From Vespa crabro (Eukaryota; Arthropoda; Insecta; Hymenoptera; Vespidae), in the NCBI RefSeq assembly GCF_910589235.1, contig NC_060979.1, forward strand, positions 1,426,001 through 1,490,000: a DNA stretch of 64,000 bases. Reading direction: 5' to 3'. Positions 61,902 through 64,000 of the stretch are shown here, piece after piece. The notes under the pieces are model-generated. The model made no database searches, was not told the origin of the DNA, and saw only the letters and a list, made by a program, of their open reading frames with translations. Positions within the stretch are counted from its first letter, which is position 1. Each line of letters opens with the position of its first letter. The position numbers and the translations under genes were made by a program.

Positions 61902-62590
61902 TTTATCTCTTCGAAGGTTTGCGACAGACTGAGGGCAAAACGGTCGAGCGTCCTCCCTGGTAAACTTTGTTTAAAAAGTTGGTATAGGGGTATAAGGGGT
62001 TGCTTGAATAGTTAATCTCAAGTTGACGAAAAAAATATTGGGAAAGAACTCTTCTCTAACTGTTTCCATCAACGAGTGAAACTGTTACTTCGTAATTCAT
62101 CGATTACTGTAGGTCGTTGATAGCTTGTTAGAGGGGTAAAAAATGTATTTTCACCACATTGGTTCTATTGTTTCAAAACCCTCATGTAAAAGTTGCTATA
62201 ACTTCATTGCATTTACCTCTCATTGAAATTTTTCCCTTTTTATCTTTTTTCTTTTACTTTTTCTTTCTTTTTCTTTTCTTTTTTTTTTTTTTTTTTAAGA
62301 AAGAAAGTGATCATGGATATAGAGAAGACAAGGAACATCTCTCCCTGCAGTATAATTTCCTTTCTTTGTGCGGCTATAGTTCGAAGTATTTCGGTTTATC
62401 GGCAATATAAAAATGTTTTCAGTCTATAATACTTTTCGTTCGATCGTAATTTTCGTTTCTTTTTTTTATGCTTTCAGTTCGGCGTAATACGACGAAGGAA
62501 CGACATTGGTTGTGACAGAATTAATGGTGGTAGTTTAAGGGAAAATATTTTTCCTTCGCGGAAACATTTATTCGTAAGTTGTCCTTATCG
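61902..62590 (-). promoter_or_regulatory. Upstream region of OR C
   Basis: Shares cgtcctccctggtaaactt (61949), a T-homopolymer ending aagaaagaaagtgatcat (62280-62314) and aatataaaaatgttttc (62405) with A and B. The ctctcacc and gtaggacatccc block is partly deleted (only a ttcaccacattggttc remnant near 62150). The T-run is shorter. If that block matters, C may be regulated differently from B. Confidence 0.55.
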
Positions 62591-63733
62591 TTGTTTTTTA
62601 TTTTAACGCTCTTAGGAGAGTGACGAGTACAGCATTTAAGGAAGTACATGATTTCGGGTAGAAAAGGAAACTTTTTCTTTTGGTTTTAATTTTCAATTTC
62701 ATACAAGACCTCTTTTCGTTTATTTTAAAATTATTAATTTTTATATACAATCCATTAATCTCTATATGTCCATAAATTTTACTTTCATTTTTTTCTCACA
62801 CGAATTATGTTTTTTGTACATATCACTTGTTTTTTATGAATTTTGATTTTTTTTTCTTTGTATACCATTAATAATTTTTATTTATTACATTTTCTACGAT
62901 GATTTTAATTAATTCATATAACGACCTCGAAATATTTTTGTTAATATTTTTTTTATGACTTACATTTGCCGTCACATTTTCTTTCATATTTATTAGCATA
63001 CTTAATTTTAATTATATTTAAAATGTAATATAAATGTTTGCACATTTTCATGTTGAAATAATCAAAATATATTAATTCTTCATAAACTTTGCTAATAGTG
63101 ATTTCAGCCTTTATTATTTTTACTTAAATACATAAGTTCGTTCAGTTTTCATATAAATAAAGAGAAAAGAACATTTTTGTCAATATTAATTTTGTTGTTG
63201 CACGAATACGTAATATATTAAAAAACAAAAATAACTAAAAAGAAAAACAAATTGGGCTCATGCATATTGTTAACTTTGAAAAAAATGGATTAATTATGCT
63301 CGGATAATTGTATGAATAATAACGATAATTTTTCTGTTAACAGACATATATTCTCTTATGTAACATGCTTTTTTGAATTATACATATATATACATATTTA
63401 TTTCAAATTTTCTAATAAATTTGTTTTTCTATTAATATTATTATTACTTTCTCCCATATAAGTATGGAAAACAATAGAATCAGAAATAATTGACCATCAT
63501 TTTAAAATATGAGACAACTGGTGTTTTTAATACAAATTTTCTTCCCAAAAAAAGGAACTAAGTGTTTTGATTGATAGTCCTAAAATTGTATTAATATTTT
63601 TTTTGACACTAATAATTAACGCTGATACAAGTCAACGATGTATACACAAACAATTTGTCTTCCTACGAGGGATTACGACTTAAGAAAATAAAAGATATTT
63701 CTTAGTACGTAATACATTTCATATAAGTTTTGT
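62591..63733. other. Intergenic between OR C and OR D
   Basis: No gene. AT-rich, similar to 54061-55362. Confidence 0.6.
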
Positions 63734-64000
63734 TCACAAAAATGTTCGCAGTACCGATAAATATCCCATTGAAGTTTTGAGGATCTGCAAATATTAAAGA
63801 AATAAATAATATATATAAGAAAAAAAACAATCGTATTGTTACAGCAAGGAACATTATTTGAAAATAGAAAATATCAATCATAATGTACTTACGTTTGTGA
63901 AAATGGACAAGGACAAGACCGCAAATTTGCCGGATGTTAAAAATTGCGGCTTTTTCGTACGTGTCATACAAATAAGAAAAAATTTCGATTCTGTTACCGG
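63734..64000 (-). CDS. Odorant receptor D, 3' end only (exon 7 and part of exon 6)
   Basis: Fourth gene of the - strand array, cut by the window edge. Exon 7 is 63784-63734 and ends SSMGYLSVLRTFL-like (TSMGYLSVLRTFL) with TGA. Exon 6 is visible from 63893 to 64000, with donor GTAAGT and a GKFAVLSLSIFTN-like end (exact last residues follow B and C closely). Splice sites and frame are intact. The rest of the gene lies to the right. Confidence 0.9.

Overview
The window is AT-rich eukaryotic DNA and reads as a piece of an insect odorant receptor (OR, 7tm_6 family) cluster. The seven-exon ORs, the tandem gene array, the mariner, piggyBac and Tc1 remnants and the many A/T homopolymers and TA microsatellites suggest an aculeate hymenopteran (wasp, ant or bee). 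The species is not determinable from the sequence alone.

Layout. 1-2.5 kb holds the last five exons of a + strand OR whose 5' end lies left of the window. 2.5-8.6 kb is simple repeats, then a transposon graveyard: two piggyBac-like pieces with a Tc1-like fragment between them, a degenerate mariner carrying a nested 258-bp TTAA-flanked element, and a broken reverse-strand piggyBac-like copy. 9.36-9.45 kb is a compact cluster of regulatory-looking motifs. 10.6-12.4 kb is a first 5S rRNA cluster (5 genes, - strand). 14.1-24.5 kb holds a duplicated OR first-exon/promoter block followed by a complete + strand OR of 389 aa, whose introns carry five short palindromic elements and a small DNA transposon. 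25.7-34.7 kb is a second 5S array (22 genes, - strand) with nested higher-order repeats. 34.95-35.9 kb is an OR pseudogene with exon 2 joined to exon 6. 37.1-64 kb is a head-to-tail array of - strand ORs: three complete genes of 390 aa and the 3' end of a fourth, repeated at about 8.4-8.7 kb.

Every OR here uses the same exon plan: a 6-7 codon first exon, then exons of 448, 286, 100, 111, 156 and 51 nt. All four complete genes keep open frames and GT-AG introns, so they look functional. Introns of the - strand genes share an old mariner fossil in intron 2 and an unidentified antisense coding relic in intron 4, so both predate the duplications. The most unusual architecture is 27 5S rRNA genes placed between chemoreceptor genes, amplified in 1,253-bp and 2,127-bp higher-order units.
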